From Armigeres subalbatus (Eukaryota; Arthropoda; Insecta; Diptera; Culicidae): a stretch of DNA of 64,000 bases. The position numbers and the translations under genes were made by a program. Positions 1 through 10,760 of the stretch are shown piece after piece. The DNA is taken from positions 102,188,988 to 102,252,987 of the forward strand of contig NC_085140.1 in the NCBI RefSeq assembly GCF_024139115.2, in the 5' to 3' direction. The notes below the pieces were generated by a model. The model saw only the letters and a list, made by a program, of their open reading frames with translations. It searched no databases and was not told the DNA's origin. Each line of letters begins with the position of its first letter. Position 1 is the first letter of the stretch.

Positions 1-661
1 CGATTTTACTTACTTACTTATGGATCCTGTACACTTCCGGTGGTGCAAAGGGCCGACTTGAAAGATCTCCATCCTGAGCGTTGCCCGGCTATCGCTTTAA
101 CCTGTTGCCAGGTTAGATTTCGGTCGACTTCTTTTATTTCTTTATTGAGGCTTCGCCGCCATGAGCCTCTGGGTCTGCCTCTGTTGCGATGTCCCGCTGG
201 TTTCCAGTCTAATGCTTGTTTACAGATTTCGTTTCCGCCCACGTAGAGTGTGGCCGACCCAGCCCCACTTCCGATCCCGAGTTTCTGTTGCAATCGGTCT
301 CTGGTGACAACGACGATGGAGCTCGTTGTTTGAGATCCAGTTGTGAGGCCACCAGGCCCGAACTGTATACCGCAGGCATCTGTTAATGAACACCTGCAGC
401 CGTTGAGTGTTCTCCACTGATACACACCATGTTTCGCTAGCGTATAACAGCACAGATTTCACGTTAGAGTTGAAAATTCGTATTTTGGTGCGTTCGCTTA
501 TCTGCCTGTTTTTCCAGATATTTCTTAAACTCGCAAAGGCAGCCCTTGCTTTCTTGATCCGTGCGCCTATGTCGATCTTGGTATCGCCATCTGACGCCAT
601 TTGGCTACCAAGATATTGGAAGCTTTCAACATTCTCCACTGGTTGCCCGGCTACTGTGAAA
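1..661 (-). mobile_element. RTE-type non-LTR retrotransposon, family A, 5'-truncated 3' end
   Basis: Read on the minus strand this is the last part of a non-LTR retrotransposon. The 3' end at 8-22 is a short TAAG tandem tail, as is usual for RTE-clade elements, which end in short repeats rather than long poly(A). Homology to the second copy at 47715-50862 starts abruptly at 661, where both read 'cacagta(g/a)ccgggcaacc' followed by the QPVENVESFQYLGSQMASDG coding segment, so this copy is 5'-truncated. The two copies share about 150 bp of near-identical coding sequence. Assignment to RTE rests on resemblance to BovB/CFDP2-like endonuclease-RT proteins and is an inference from family knowledge. 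Confidence 0.8.
18..639 (-). pseudogene. C-terminal part of RTE-type reverse transcriptase (frameshifted)
   Basis: Two minus-strand frames carry consecutive parts of one protein. The upstream frame (639 down to about 225) has the post-catalytic RT segment YLGSQMASDG, then KARAAFASLRNIWKNRQIS, KSVLLYASETW and a WVGHTLRG block. The downstream frame (about 250 down to 18) has the usual C-terminal block with DWKPAGHRNRGRPRGSW, a KEVDRNLTW segment and a terminal WRSFKSAL. The join falls in a frameshift near 225-250, within the stretch that should read GHTLRK...EICKQALDW. The palm catalytic motifs are absent because of the 5' truncation. In a live element the protein would nick the target and copy the RNA; this one cannot. 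Confidence 0.75.
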
Positions 662-1732
662 AAAGCGACGATTGGGGTGGTTAATAGATCGCTACATTTT
701 TACGTGACTTATTTTATGGATTTTCCCTGGGAATTGAAAGCTTTAAGGTTGCCCTGAACTATCACTATCGTTGCGACTCTATTGACTCCTTCGAAGCTTC
801 CTTACCAAACCGACAAACTGCCAACTATAACATCAGTCGCGTCGCGTTGGTTTGGAGGAACTGATGATAAAAATGAATTTACATCGTGCGACCCCCGGTC
901 AGGAAAGGCGCGAAAGGGTGTTCGCCCATGTTCGCCGCTTCTTCTAGGCGCGAAAAGAAGGATAGAAAATGTAATAGATTGAGTCAGTGGCGCCGGGAGT
1001 GGATGAGACAGGTAGGACATGTCCCACGCATGAATTTTCCTGGGTGGGACAGTCAAAGCATTGTCCTACCCATGATTATACGTTCAGAACATATGAAGTC
1101 ATTCGATGGTAAAAATTTGTATGTTAGCAGAAGGTTATTTTAAAGTTAATCAAGGCCTAAATAATAATCATAGATATTTTTGGGATCCTAAAGCAATAGA
1201 CTGATTGGTTTTTAGGACCTCAGGCACTTTATAATCCCTAAAGCGCTCAAAGATGTCTAAAATTTTTTTCTTAGACTCTTAACGTTTTACAGAGGTAGAA
1301 TAGAAGTTGTTGAAATCCGCAAATATTTTTTTAGAAGCTATGATAAAACACAATTATCAGAAGCCCATGGTAAAAGTTTTCTTCATACCTTAAAAGATCT
1401 ATTTAAATTTGAAAAACCAGAAACATACCGAATTCCGCATTAAATCTGATCCGTAAGGGACTCTGAGCTCCCAAAACAGACTCTATGATTCTATGGCAAT
1501 TATGCATTTTTTGTGTAGTTTGATTTGTATCGCTAGATCCATAACATTTTATTTTTTCAAATTTCTGTGACCCCTGACTTCTTCTTGAAGCTTGTAAAGA
1601 GATATTCGATAATCGATAATGGAAAAGCAATATTTGTCCTAAAAATCGAGGAAATTTTCTCAAATTATATAAATATTCAGGTTGTAAGAACTATTCAAGC
1701 CCTGCTTTCATACAGTAGTCTACCCAAGTAAC
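662..1732. other. Unannotated spacer, no recognisable gene
   Basis: No coding family is recognisable here. The only clear structure is a short hairpin around 1009-1072, where GGTAGGACATGTCCCAC is mirrored by GTGGGACAG and TTGTCCTACCC further on. Open frames of up to 86 codons are present on both strands without recognisable motifs. Confidence 0.4.
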
Positions 1733-1744
1733 ATTCATTTCATT

Positions 1745-3268
1745 TCATTTATTTAGTCTACATCTAAACAGATAACACTGAATCAACAATTTGACGCCAC
1801 AATACACGGTTCGAGGCCACATCTCTCCATCCTCGAATACGCCCCACGCTCGCCATTTCATTTTGTCCTGGTCTACCCATCTCGCTTGCTGCGCTCTACG
1901 CCTTCTTGTACCATCCGGGTCTGAAGTGAACACCATCTCTGCAGGGTTGTTGTCCGGCATTCTTGCAACATGCCCTGCCCATCGTTTCTTTCCGGCGTTA
2001 GCTACCTTCTGGATTCTGGTTTCGCCGTAGAGCTGGGCGAGCTTGTGGTTCGTCCTTTGCCGCCACACACCGTTTTTTGGCACACCGCCAAAACTGGTCC
2101 TAAGCACCCGTCTCTCGAAAACTCCGAGTGCTTGCAAGTCCTCCTCGAGCATTGTCCATGTTTCATGTCCGTAGAGGAGAACCGGTCTTATTAACGTCTT
2201 GTACATGACACATTTGTTGCGGTGGCGAATCTTTTTTGACCGCAGTTTCCTCTGGAGTAGGCTCGACTTCCACAGATGATGCGCCTTCGTATTTCACGAC
2301 TAACATTGTTAGCAGCCGTTAGCAAGGATCCGAGATAGACGAATTCCTCGACCACATCGAAGGTATCCCCGTCTATCGTAACACTGCTCCTCAGGCGGGC
2401 CCTGTCGCTCAGCTCCACCCACAAGCATGAACTTTGTCTTCGGTGCATTCACCACCAGTCCCACTTTTGTTGCTTCACGTTTCAGGCGGGTGTACGGTTC
2501 TGCCACCTTTGCAAATGTACGGCAGACAATGTTCATGTAATCAGCGAAGCAAATAAATTGACTGGATCTGTTGAAAATCGTACCCCGGCTGTTACACCCG
2601 GCTCTCCGCATGACACCTTCTAGCGCAATGTTGAACAACAGGCACGAAAGTCGATCACCTTGTCTTAGTCCCTGGCGCAATTCGAACGAACTGGAGTGTT
2701 CGCCCGAAATCTTCATACAGTTTTGCACACAATGTAACTATGTGGTTACACATCCACTGTTGCTTTGATCAGTCTGGTAAGCTTCCCAGGGAAGCTATTC
2801 TCATCCATAATTTTCCATAGCTCTAAGCGGTCTATACTGTCGTATGCCGCCTTGAAATCAACGAACAGATGGTGCGTTGGGACCTGGTAATCACGGCATT
2901 TTTGAAGGTTTTGCCGTACAGTAAAGATCTGGTCCGTTGTCGAGCGGCCGTCAACGAAGCCGGCTTGATAACTTTCCACAAAGTCATTCACTAATGGTGA
3001 CAGACGACGGAAGATGATCTGGGATACCACTTTGTAGGCGACATTAAGGATGGTGATTGTCCAGCTTGTTGCCTTTCTTGTAGATGGGACATATAACCCC
3101 TTCCTTCCACTCCTCCGGTAGCTGTTCAGTTTCCCAGATTCTGACTATCAGGCAAGTGGCTATCTTTTCCGGGCCCATATTGATGAGCTCAGCTCCGATA
3201 CCATCCTTACCAGCTGCTTTATTGGTCTTTAGCTGTTGGATGGCATCCTTAACTTCCCTCAAGGTGGG
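1745..3268 (-). pseudogene. Reverse transcriptase domain of RTE family B (multiple frameshifts)
   Basis: Five overlapping or abutting minus-strand frames reconstruct one RT order. 3262-3044 has LKTNKAAGKDGIGAELI and WKEGVICPIYKKG (fingers). 3030-2746 has SYQAGFVDGRSTTDQIF and VDFKAAYDSIDRLELW (motif A with its aspartate). 2728-2309 has LRQGDRLSCLLFNIALE (motif B) and CFADYMNI. 2448-2191 and 2206-1745 carry the thumb and C-terminal region with VLLYGHETWTMLEEDLQAL and AGHVARMPDNNPAEMVF. The catalytic FADD box reads FADY, so the second active-site aspartate is lost, in addition to the frameshifts. The related copy at 29680-30838 still encodes FADDMDI. Confidence 0.8.
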
Positions 3269-4047
3269 GGCTGCACAGTGGTGCGTTTGGCTAAAATCGT
3301 GAACTTTTTATTTTACCACTTCAGGGTGTTATTTTGCGACATTGGTGTCTTTGGGAATAAATTTTAGAAAAATATTGCGCATCGAATGACGAAAAGTTGT
3401 AGTTCCAATTTTTGCCACAGGTGGCGCTGCAGAATGTAACTTCTTTAATAAACGATTTTTAAACATGGTGTCTTTGGCAAAGTTGTAGTGTAATTTATTA
3501 TGAACTTTTTTGCTGAAGACACCGAGTGTCCATCTATCATCGTTTTTGAAATACGGGCGTTTTTTATGGACAGACCCTAAAAAAACAGTATTTAAAGATA
3601 TTTTCGAAACTAACAGTTTCAGGTCAATACAATGTTTTACAAAAATGTATATATAATCAAAATAGACCACTTTCTAGAAGAAACCAGGGATGTTTTTTGC
3701 AAACATGACTTGTTATCGGCGATTTAGGGTCGAAAATAGTGATATTTGAAAACTTCATATGCAACAGAGGGGCAAATTGGGGCAAGGAAATCCCCACAGG
3801 ATTTAAAATATCTGGTCTGTAGTTTCATATGCATATAATTATGTCTGTCTCTACGTGTATCCAAACAAGTATTTCTAAATTTCATAAATCGACATTTTCA
3901 ACTGCTATTTATATAATAATTGAGATTTCACCACACTACATACCACGCTGTTGAATGTTAATGTAAAAAGAAGTGCAGCATGAAGCTGGTTTTCTATTCT
4001 CTTCATCCAATCATTGCACACAATGCAAATCTGACGTCATACGCTCC

Positions 4048-4352
4048 TAGAGATGTAGTAAAATCCAGAATAATCGATTAGTAACTAATCGATTACTCTT
4101 TATTCTTGTCGATTATTGAATCGATCCATCGTTGGGTAGTAATCGATTTAAAATTAATCGAATATCACAACGATGAATTGATTAATCGATTAATTTGCGA
4201 CTTCTTAGAGATGTCGTTAATTCCCGATTAATCTATTAGTAACTCATCAATTATTCTCGATTCTTGTCGATTATTGAATCGATTAACCGTTGGTAAGTAA
4301 TCGATTCAAAATAATTCGATTATCTCAACGATTAATCGATTAATTGAAATGT
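4048..4352 (+). mobile_element. ATCGATTA-rich hAT-like MITE, two head-to-tail units, left arm of the palindrome
   Basis: Starts TAGAGATGTAGTAAAATCC at 4048. It contains two successive ~150-bp units rich in AATCGATTA-type motifs; the second begins TTAGAGATGTCG near 4205. It has the same family signature as 21692-22002 and 51371-51683. The right end lacks a clean CATCTCTA terminus and fades into the centre of the palindrome near 4352. Confidence 0.6.
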
Positions 4353-4473
4353 ATGTATATGATAGCACCTGAATGCTGGCAGTTGGTGTGTAGAAAACCA
4401 GCTACTGCTTGGGATTCATTGTTAAGTGTATAATGTTAAGGTGTCAACTCATTCATTCTCTCGCTTAGCGTTA

Positions 4474-4636
4474 TAGAGATGTCGCAAATTATTCGATTAC
4501 TTCGATTAATCGATTCATCGTTGTGATAATCGATTAATTTTAAATCGATTATTACCCAGCGATAAATCGATTCAATAAGAATAAAGAGTAATCGATTAGT
4601 TACTAATCGATTATTCGGGATTTTACGACATCCCTA
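4474..4636 (-). mobile_element. ATCGATTA-rich hAT-like MITE, single unit, right arm of the palindrome
   Basis: This 163-bp unit begins TAGAGATGTCG and ends CGACATCCCTA, so it has intact short terminal inverted repeats. TAGCGTTA precedes it and GTAGCGTA follows, which may be an eroded 8-bp duplication. It mirrors the unit at 4048 but is monomeric, so the two arms of the palindrome differ in the number of nested units. Confidence 0.6.
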
Positions 4637-5411
4637 GTAGCGTATGACGTCAGAATTGCATTGTGTGAAATGATTGGATGAAGAGAACAAAAAATAGCTT
4701 CACGCTGCACTTCTTTTTACATTAACATTCAACAGCGTGGTATGCAGTGTGGTGAAATCTCAATTATTATATAAATATCAGTTGAAAATGTCGATTTATG
4801 AAATTTAGAAATACTTGTTTGGATACACGTGGAGACAGACATAATTATATGCATATGAAACTACAGACTAGATATTTTAAATCCTGTGGGGATTTCCTTG
4901 CCCCAATTTGCCCCTCTGTTGCATATGAAGTCTTCAAATATCACTATTTTCGACCCTAAATCGCCGATAACAAGTCATGTTTGCAAAAAACATCCCTGGT
5001 TTCTTCTAGAAAGTGGTCTATTTTGATTATATATACATTTTTGTAGAACATTGTATTGACCTGAAACTGTTAGTTTCGAAAATATCTTAAAATACTGTTT
5101 TTTTAGGGTCTGTCCATAAAAAACGCCCGTATTTCAAAAACGATGATAGATGGACACTCGGTGTCTTCAGCAATAAAATTCATAATAAATTACACTACAA
5201 CTTTGCCAAAGACACCATATTTAAAAATCGTTTATTAAAGAAGTTACAATTTGCAGCGCCACCTGTGGCAAAATTGAACTACAACTTTTCGTCATTCGAT
5301 GCGCCATATTTTCTAAAATTTATTCCCAAAGACACCGATGCCAAAAAATAACACCCTGAAGTGGTAAAATAAAAAGTTCACGATTTTAGACAAACGCACC
5401 ACTGTGGGCTG

Positions 5412-7320
5412 GTTGGCTTCCATCGTCCGCTGAACTGACGTAGTCATCTCTTCCGCTGCATTGACTTTCACTGCCCGTACTCTCAGCGCCATTCAAATGT
5501 TTCTCGTAGTGCTGCTTCCACCTTTCGATCACTACACGTTTGCCCGTCAAGATGCTCCCATTCGTATCCCTGCACATTTCGGCTCATGGCTCGAAGCATT
5601 TTCGGGATGCGTTGAGCTTCTGATAGAACTTGCGTGTTTCTCCATCTCCGCGCACTCCGCTTCTTCCAGGCGGCGTTTCTTCTCCTGAAAAAGGCGAGTC
5701 TGCTGTCTCCGCTTCCGTCTATAACGTTCCACGTTCTGCCGGGTACCTAGCTGCAGCGCGACCGCCCGCTCGTCGACTTCGACCCATATACCCGACGTTG
5801 TTCTCCGCTGCGTCGTCAATGGCTGCTTTGACTGTATTCCAGCAGTCCTCACGAGGGGCCCCATCGAGCTCACCCTCTTCCGGCAACGCTGCCTCGAGAT
5901 GCTGCGCGTATGCAGTGGCGACATCAGGTTGCTTCAGTCGCTCTAGGTCGTACCGCGGCGGTCGTCGGTACCGAACATTGTTGATGACGGATAGTTTTGG
6001 GCGCAGTTTCACCATCACCAGATAGTGGTCAGAGTCGATGTTAGCGCCACGATATGTCCTGACGTCGATAATGTCGGAGAAGTGCCGTCCATCAATCAGA
6101 ACGTGGTCGATTTGTGATTCTGTCTGCAGTGGTGATCTCCAGGTGTACCGATACGGGAGGCTGTGTTGGAAGTAGGTGCTGTGAATGGCCATATTCTTGG
6201 AGGCGGCGAAATCAATTAGTCGTAGACCGTTTTCGTTCGTCAGCCGGTGGGCGCTGAACTTCCCAATAGTCGGTCTAAACTCTTCCTCTTGGCCAAACTG
6301 AGCGTTCAACTTTCCTATGATGATTTTGACGTCGTGGCTTAGGCAGCTGTCGTACTCACGTTCCAGCTCCGCGTAGAATGCGTCCTTATCATCATCAGTG
6401 CTTCCGGAGTGTGGGCTATGGACGATGATTATGCTGAAGTTGAAGAACCGGCCTTTGATCATCAACCTGCACATTCTTTCATTGATCGGCCACCACCCGA
6501 TCACGCGCCTTTGCATATCGCCCATCACTATGAAAGCTGTTCCCAGCTCGTGTGTGTTGCCGCAGCTCTGGTAGATGGTATAATTCATGGTTTTCCAAAC
6601 TGTGGGTCCCGACCCCCAGGGGGGTCGCGAGCGGATTGTTGGTGGGTCGCGTAGAACATATATTAGTTGCAGCTCGAATGCCGAACCTTTTGATCATTTT
6701 TTCAGGAACATAATTTCAAGTTCAAACCGCATTTTATTTAAAATATATTCATCACCATGCTATTTTAGAAAACATTTATGCCTAAAAGCTGTCCCCTTTA
6801 CTTCATAAAAACATTTTGACAAACAATATCATGTTTGTCATTTTTTGCATCTGTACATGAAGGTAACGTGAATTTTTTTTGTAAAACTTGCCGAAACAGA
6901 TGACATTCTGATTCAATTAATGCTTAATACTACTTGGTGTAAAATGCATTTTTTCATAGGTGGGTCGCGAGACATATAGAATTTTGCTAGGTGGGTCGCA
7001 TACCCAAAAGTTTGGGAAGCTCTGGTATAATTACCTCTAAACGTTCGCACCATTGATCCCTTCCAACAAACCTCCTGCAGCGCTACGATGCCAAATCCAC
7101 GGTCCTTGAGCACATCGGCGAGTATGCGTGTGCTCCCGTTGAAGTTGAGAAATTTGCAGTTCCACGAACCGAGTTTCCAATCGCTTGTCCCTTTTCGTCG
7201 CAGTGGTCTTCGCCGATGGTTCCGGTCCGTACTCTCTTGTTGATTGTTCGTTGCTTGTGTTTTTTGGCTGGCTTGCAGGGCCTGACACCAAACCCCCTAA
7301 ATTTCCGGAGGACCATTCCT
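5412..7320 (-). pseudogene. APE-type endonuclease domain of RTE family B (split by hAT-like element)
   Basis: Minus-strand frames give LKDRGFGIVALQEVCWKGS (7113-7033, the N-terminal LQE motif of APE nucleases). After the hAT-like insertion comes a 289-codon frame (6588-5719) with NERMCRL, VHSPHSGSTDDDKDAFY, GKLNAQFGQ, ENGLRLIDF, YTWRSP, SQIDHVLI and NIDSDHYLVMVKL. These match the order of the family: E in LQE, the GDxNA loop, the QIDHVL segment and the terminal SDH. The GDxN aspartate is replaced by lysine (GKLN), which should abolish metal-dependent cleavage. Downstream, a frame change near 5900 leads into a basic, glutamine-rich linker and a segment ending ADDGSQPA at the Transib-like boundary. 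It is not functional. Confidence 0.8.
6586..7024. mobile_element. hAT-like non-autonomous element, 439 bp, with 8-bp TSD
   Basis: The insertion interrupts the RTE B endonuclease between the codons for RTFRGN and TIYQSC. It is flanked by GTATAATT at 6578-6585 and 7025-7032. The left end reads CATGGTTTTCCAAACTGTGGG, and the right end, reverse-complemented, reads CAGAGCTTCCCAAACTTTTGG, which gives imperfect terminal inverted repeats. An 8-bp TSD and CAG..TTCCCAAAC ends are typical of the hAT superfamily (Charlie/Buster-like). GGTGGGTCGCG motifs recur near both ends. No transposase is encoded. Confidence 0.8.
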
Positions 7321-7590
7321 CCTTATTTCCATTGGACCATGGAGCACAGTTTCACTTACATAGAGTCCCTCGTTGGCATTCGGACGATGATCAGCCGCCC
7401 CTAACATGGAGAACAGACGCTGTTGTGAGCCGATCCTGATATGAAGAACAGACGCTCAATAAGATTTGCATCTCCGGAGAGGAGCAAACCCCCCCTTCCC
7501 TGTCAGCATATGACCCTAGTTCCCACCGGGGTTGGTTATCCGATCCTAAGGTTGCTCGTGTCCAGGCCAGCGTCACGAGGAGGTAGGTAA

Positions 7591-9678
7591 GAGACTAAGG
7601 ACCGTGAGATATGGTTTATTTTATTCCTTCTAGTACGCGAAGTATCAATGGTACGCTTTACCCAGCATTTTTCCTGCCAATACGGTAAATATGAGGCGTT
7701 TTGCCCCGGGAAGGGGGTTTTTTTGGCTTTTTTAGGCCTCTTCCCCTACGATGTTTCTTATCCAACGAAAACCGAAACTGCCAAGGTTTTATACAGATTT
7801 TCGACGGTGCTGATGTAGAATTGTTAAAAAATCTGACATCTGCTAATAGAAGTATGAACTCATCTTTTAGCCCTACGAATGTTGTTGTTATCATGCTTGG
7901 CGTAGGAGAACGAAAAAAAAACTTTATTACAAGCGCCAATGCACCAACAAAAAAAGTTATCAAAATATACGTTATTTGTTTTGTGAGACTTCCAAAATAT
8001 TCCAATCTGAACCGTCAATACGACCCGTAGAGTCAACGACCTCCGAATTAAATTCCAATCCTCACATCCTGTCTGCTTATCGCACATCGCACCAAACACC
8101 AAAAAGTGAGAGAGAGATAGAGTGAGCGAGTGAGAGCATAAGGAGGAGAAGGAAGTGCACATAATTCAGAGGCATACACCACAGTGTGTCAACCCGTTCA
8201 ATTGATAATGAGCCAAGCCATGTTTACCGACAGGCAGAGGCCAAACATAAAGAGAATCTTATCACCTCTATGTTCGTCCTCCTCCTCCTCCTCCTCCGCC
8301 GACCGGATTACCTCAACCGTGTTCTAGTGCAGAGCATTTTACACGAGCATGGCACCCTCTCGTTTCTACAAACAGCTCACGCATTATTCCGTTTGGAGTC
8401 AATTAGGCCAAGTAGTGATAGTCTGCCGTTGCGTTCCTTTGGGGGGCTAACTTGAATGAATCTAACCGCGCGGTGGGCTGTGACTACTCGGATGGAAGTC
8501 GAACTATACAGGGCTGGTAACGAATGCTGTTTCTGTTTTCTGATAGTACATTTTCTGGCTTTCATTTCCATTAAAATCGGGTTTTTTCTGTGGTTTGAAA
8601 ATATATTTCCGGCGGAGCCAGTATTTATGAAGATGTGTTCTTTTGAAATTCAGCCTTTAAAATGAGGCATTTACTATCGAACCCAAATTACTAAATTTTC
8701 TGAATCTGTAACTTTCGTTGATTGGTCGATACCAGCCCTGCCTCTACTAAAATACATTGCTTACTATGATGGAAAAAATCCCACACATTTACGCGTAGTA
8801 TCTCAAACCAGGCAGCATAGGCGATAGCCGATCGAAAGGGCCTATGCCCGTCGACGTCGTCAACATGTTGAAACACACTGCCGAGTCTACGAATACTGAC
8901 GGCCTCGGCAAAGGCGGTGGCGTAGGGTAGCCTCGCGGTAGGTAGCCGCTCCGAGGCAGGAAGGGCGAAAAATTGTATACGGTTTTGAATGAGCTCAATG
9001 AATGAAGCAATTTCATTCATGTTTTCTCGCCGCCACCGCCGCCACAGCAGCAGCCGCAACAGCGCGTGTGATGACCAATCTCGCCTCGCCGCACAAACCC
9101 CCCCCCCCTATGGTGTCTGCACCGCCAAACCGAACGGTGTGGGTAGTCCATTCATGACCGAGTTCGTACCTTTGATTCGCTTCATTTTTTTCTATATTCA
9201 AGTAATCATCACACAATGTTGCTCCTACGTACGTATCGAACATACATTTGCTGCTGCTAGACGATGCGTCGACGCGTTTGCGGCCATCAAGGAAGTGCAG
9301 TATGGCGCGATGACGACGGTGACCTACATAATGAGAGGTGCAGTTCGTGGAACTTGGGGAGAGTGGCTTTCTTTGCACTTGTCATGCAACTGGCAGCGCT
9401 CGCACGGAGCACGCTTGAGAAAGATTTCCTAGAAGAGTTTTATAGCGCTGATGACCTACCGGCGACGTCGACCAGATTGGATTCGGCGAGTAGGTGTGAG
9501 GTGTAGGTTAAGTAAAATAAAAGCAATTATCCAGTTCAACGGAGACGATGAATAAGATTGCGATACACATTTCGAATTATGAATTACTTGTATATGCAAA
9601 TGCATTTGCCGCATTTGGTTTATCGGAACAAGAGAACGATAGTGATCAAGGATCTTGCATTTGTCGTACACTAGCAGC
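7591..9678. other. Spacer without recognisable gene; GC-richer patch at 8800-9450
   Basis: Frames up to 147 codons (8989-9432 plus; 9013-9378 minus) are open on both strands at once and show no domain, so I do not call them. The stretch 9025-9065 is a run of GCC/CAG-type triplets (Arg/Ser or Ala coding in any frame), and 8105-8150 is a purine-rich GAGA-type stretch. 8280-8300 is a CTC run. Such patches are common near mosquito promoters, but nothing here proves one. 7600-7800 may belong to the untranslated head of the RTE B element. Confidence 0.35.
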
Positions 9679-9989
9679 ACAATTGGGGCTAATAAAGTTG
9701 CAGCAACTCATATGCGAGTTAATAATTCGGTCCTATATGAGTTATAGAAATATAGCGTATATATAGCGAAAAATAGTTATATATATATATAGCGTGTTTG
9801 TTACTCGGGTAGGGTTTGAACTTTAGAAGTGCATTTACATTTTTCACGAACGTAGGTGATTTTTTTTAATTTCTCCGACTGAAAAATATCACCTACAATA
9901 GTGAACTCGGAGTTTTCTAGAAATCTCTAACCTCTAGTAAGTAATATGTTATATTTATAGTAGAGCCGGTTGACACTTACTCGAAACGG

Positions 9990-10570
9990 CGAGCGGGATA
10001 ATGGCTAGGCCATCGCCACAATGGACCGAAAAGTCTTGGCAGCTGGTCAGTAGGCTAATGAGGAAGTCGTACGCATCTCGACCCGCAAAGAAAGTCATGG
10101 GCAGAGGCAAGGCTTTATAGATAAAAACTGACAAGGATAAGTACGCCGAAGTCCTTAAATCGATGCAGGTAGCCGAAAGACTTTCGGCACTGGAAGAGGA
10201 CGTGCGAAACCTCAGACGCACCAAGGCCGGGGTACTGATCTTGGTGCTAAAGCGTGGCGCGCAAGCGAGCTGTACAGCTTACAAAAAGCTGGCCCAGGAT
10301 TTCCTGGGTGACGGCGTCAAGGTGAGGTCGTTGGGTGCGGAAGTTTTTTTTTTGTATCTTTATTAAGGAGACTTTCAGCCCGAGGCTGGCTCGTCTCCGG
10401 GGGTGAGGAAGTTGCCCTCCAGTGTAAACAACTGGGTGAGGTCACGGATGCAAACGACATCGTCTTTGTCGTCTAATCGCAGTGTGATATGGGGGTTGAG
10501 AAGAGTTTTGTACGCCCAAGAGGCGGACCCTTTGGCACGCAGGAGCGTCACGCAGTCAACACCGGATCTA
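9990..10570 (+). pseudogene. R1-like ORF1 (gag-like) remnant, copy 1
   Basis: The plus-strand frame around 10163-10340 reads MQVAERLSALEEDVRNL, RRTKAGVLILVLKRGAQAS and KKLAQDFLGDGVKVRSLGAE, the conserved N-terminal gag-like segment of R1-clade mosquito retrotransposons. Upstream, 10120-10160 encodes TDKDKYAEVLKSM in continuity. A 55-bp retrotransposon stub interrupts it at 10346, after which the KCKQL/DANDIV segment continues. The CCHC zinc knuckles expected further downstream are absent. The gag protein normally binds element RNA to form RNP particles; this copy is broken. Confidence 0.65.
10346..10400 (-). mobile_element. 55-bp 5'-truncated retroelement 3' end with 13-bp TSD
   Basis: Inserted in gag copy 1 relative to copy 2. 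On the minus strand it ends TTAATAAAGATACAAAAAAA, with an AATAAA signal and poly(A) tail, preceded by a GGCTGAAAGTCTCC block. GGGTGCGGAAGTT (10333-10345) and GGGTGAGGAAGTT (10401-10413) flank it and differ at one base, as expected for a target duplication from target-primed reverse transcription. Confidence 0.75.
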
Positions 10571-10760
10571 GACGTTTCATGCATTTCTAAAACATTTCTA
10601 AAGGAAAAAAATTCTGAGTCCCAAAAAGTCAAAAAAAAAAAAAATTCGGGTAACACCAGATTTCGACGTTTCATGCATTTTTGAGACATTTGGCATCATT
10701 TTTTTTTAATTTCGGAAAATTTTACAAGTCCCAAAAAGTAAATTTTTTTCAATTTTTTGC
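10555..10760 (+). repeat. ~100-bp tandem repeat, two units (ACACCRGATYT..CGACGTTTCATG)
   Basis: Units begin at 10555 and 10651 with ACACCRGATYTMGACGTTTC followed by ATGCATTT, an A/T-rich spacer and CCCAAAAAGT. The repeat follows gag copy 1 directly. Confidence 0.6.

Larger units (their letters stand above)
3274..5406. mobile_element. Transib-like non-autonomous foldback element with CACAGTG ends
   Basis: A 2,133-bp palindrome starts CACAGTGGTGCGTTTGG and ends with its reverse complement CCACTGTG. It is flanked by a 5-bp direct repeat GGCTG (3269-3273 and 5407-5411). The interrupted RTE should read a single GGCTG there, so the duplication is a target-site duplication. The outer arms (3274-4047 and 4637-5406) are near-identical inverted copies of about 770 bp. 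Between them lie ATCGATTA-rich elements and a unique centre of about 120 bp (4353-4473). Transib elements are known for 5-bp, often GC-rich duplications and for ends resembling the V(D)J recombination heptamer CACAGTG. No transposase is encoded, so mobility would depend on a source elsewhere. The superfamily call is an inference from ends plus TSD length. Confidence 0.75.
1733..7590 (-). mobile_element. RTE-type non-LTR retrotransposon, family B, near full length, twice interrupted
   Basis: On the minus strand the order is: an untranslated or poorly coding head (about 7590-7320), APE endonuclease (about 7320-5720), linker (5720-5412), reverse transcriptase (3268-1800), and a 3' end at 1733-1745 made of AAATG/AATG repeats. 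A second copy at 29680-30838 shares the last ~1.1 kb, including the terminal 60 bases that run from the TATTGTGGCGTC-like block to the TCTAAATAAA-like end. The element is split by a Transib-like palindrome at 3274-5406 and a hAT-like element at 6586-7024. Both left target duplications, so the pre-insertion sequence can be inferred. The 5' boundary near 7590 is a guess. RTE is the best-fitting clade; JAM1 is a described Aedes RTE, but I cannot test identity. Confidence 0.8.

Noticed and set aside
3274..5406. A RAG-like recombination locus because of the CACAGTG heptamers
   Set aside because: No nonamer at a 12- or 23-bp spacing and no coding segments are visible; heptamer-like ends and a 5-bp TSD are explained by a Transib-like element.
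8989..9432. A 147-codon plus-strand frame with a possible membrane segment
   Set aside because: A 121-codon frame is open on the opposite strand over the same DNA; triplet-rich sequence explains the openness.
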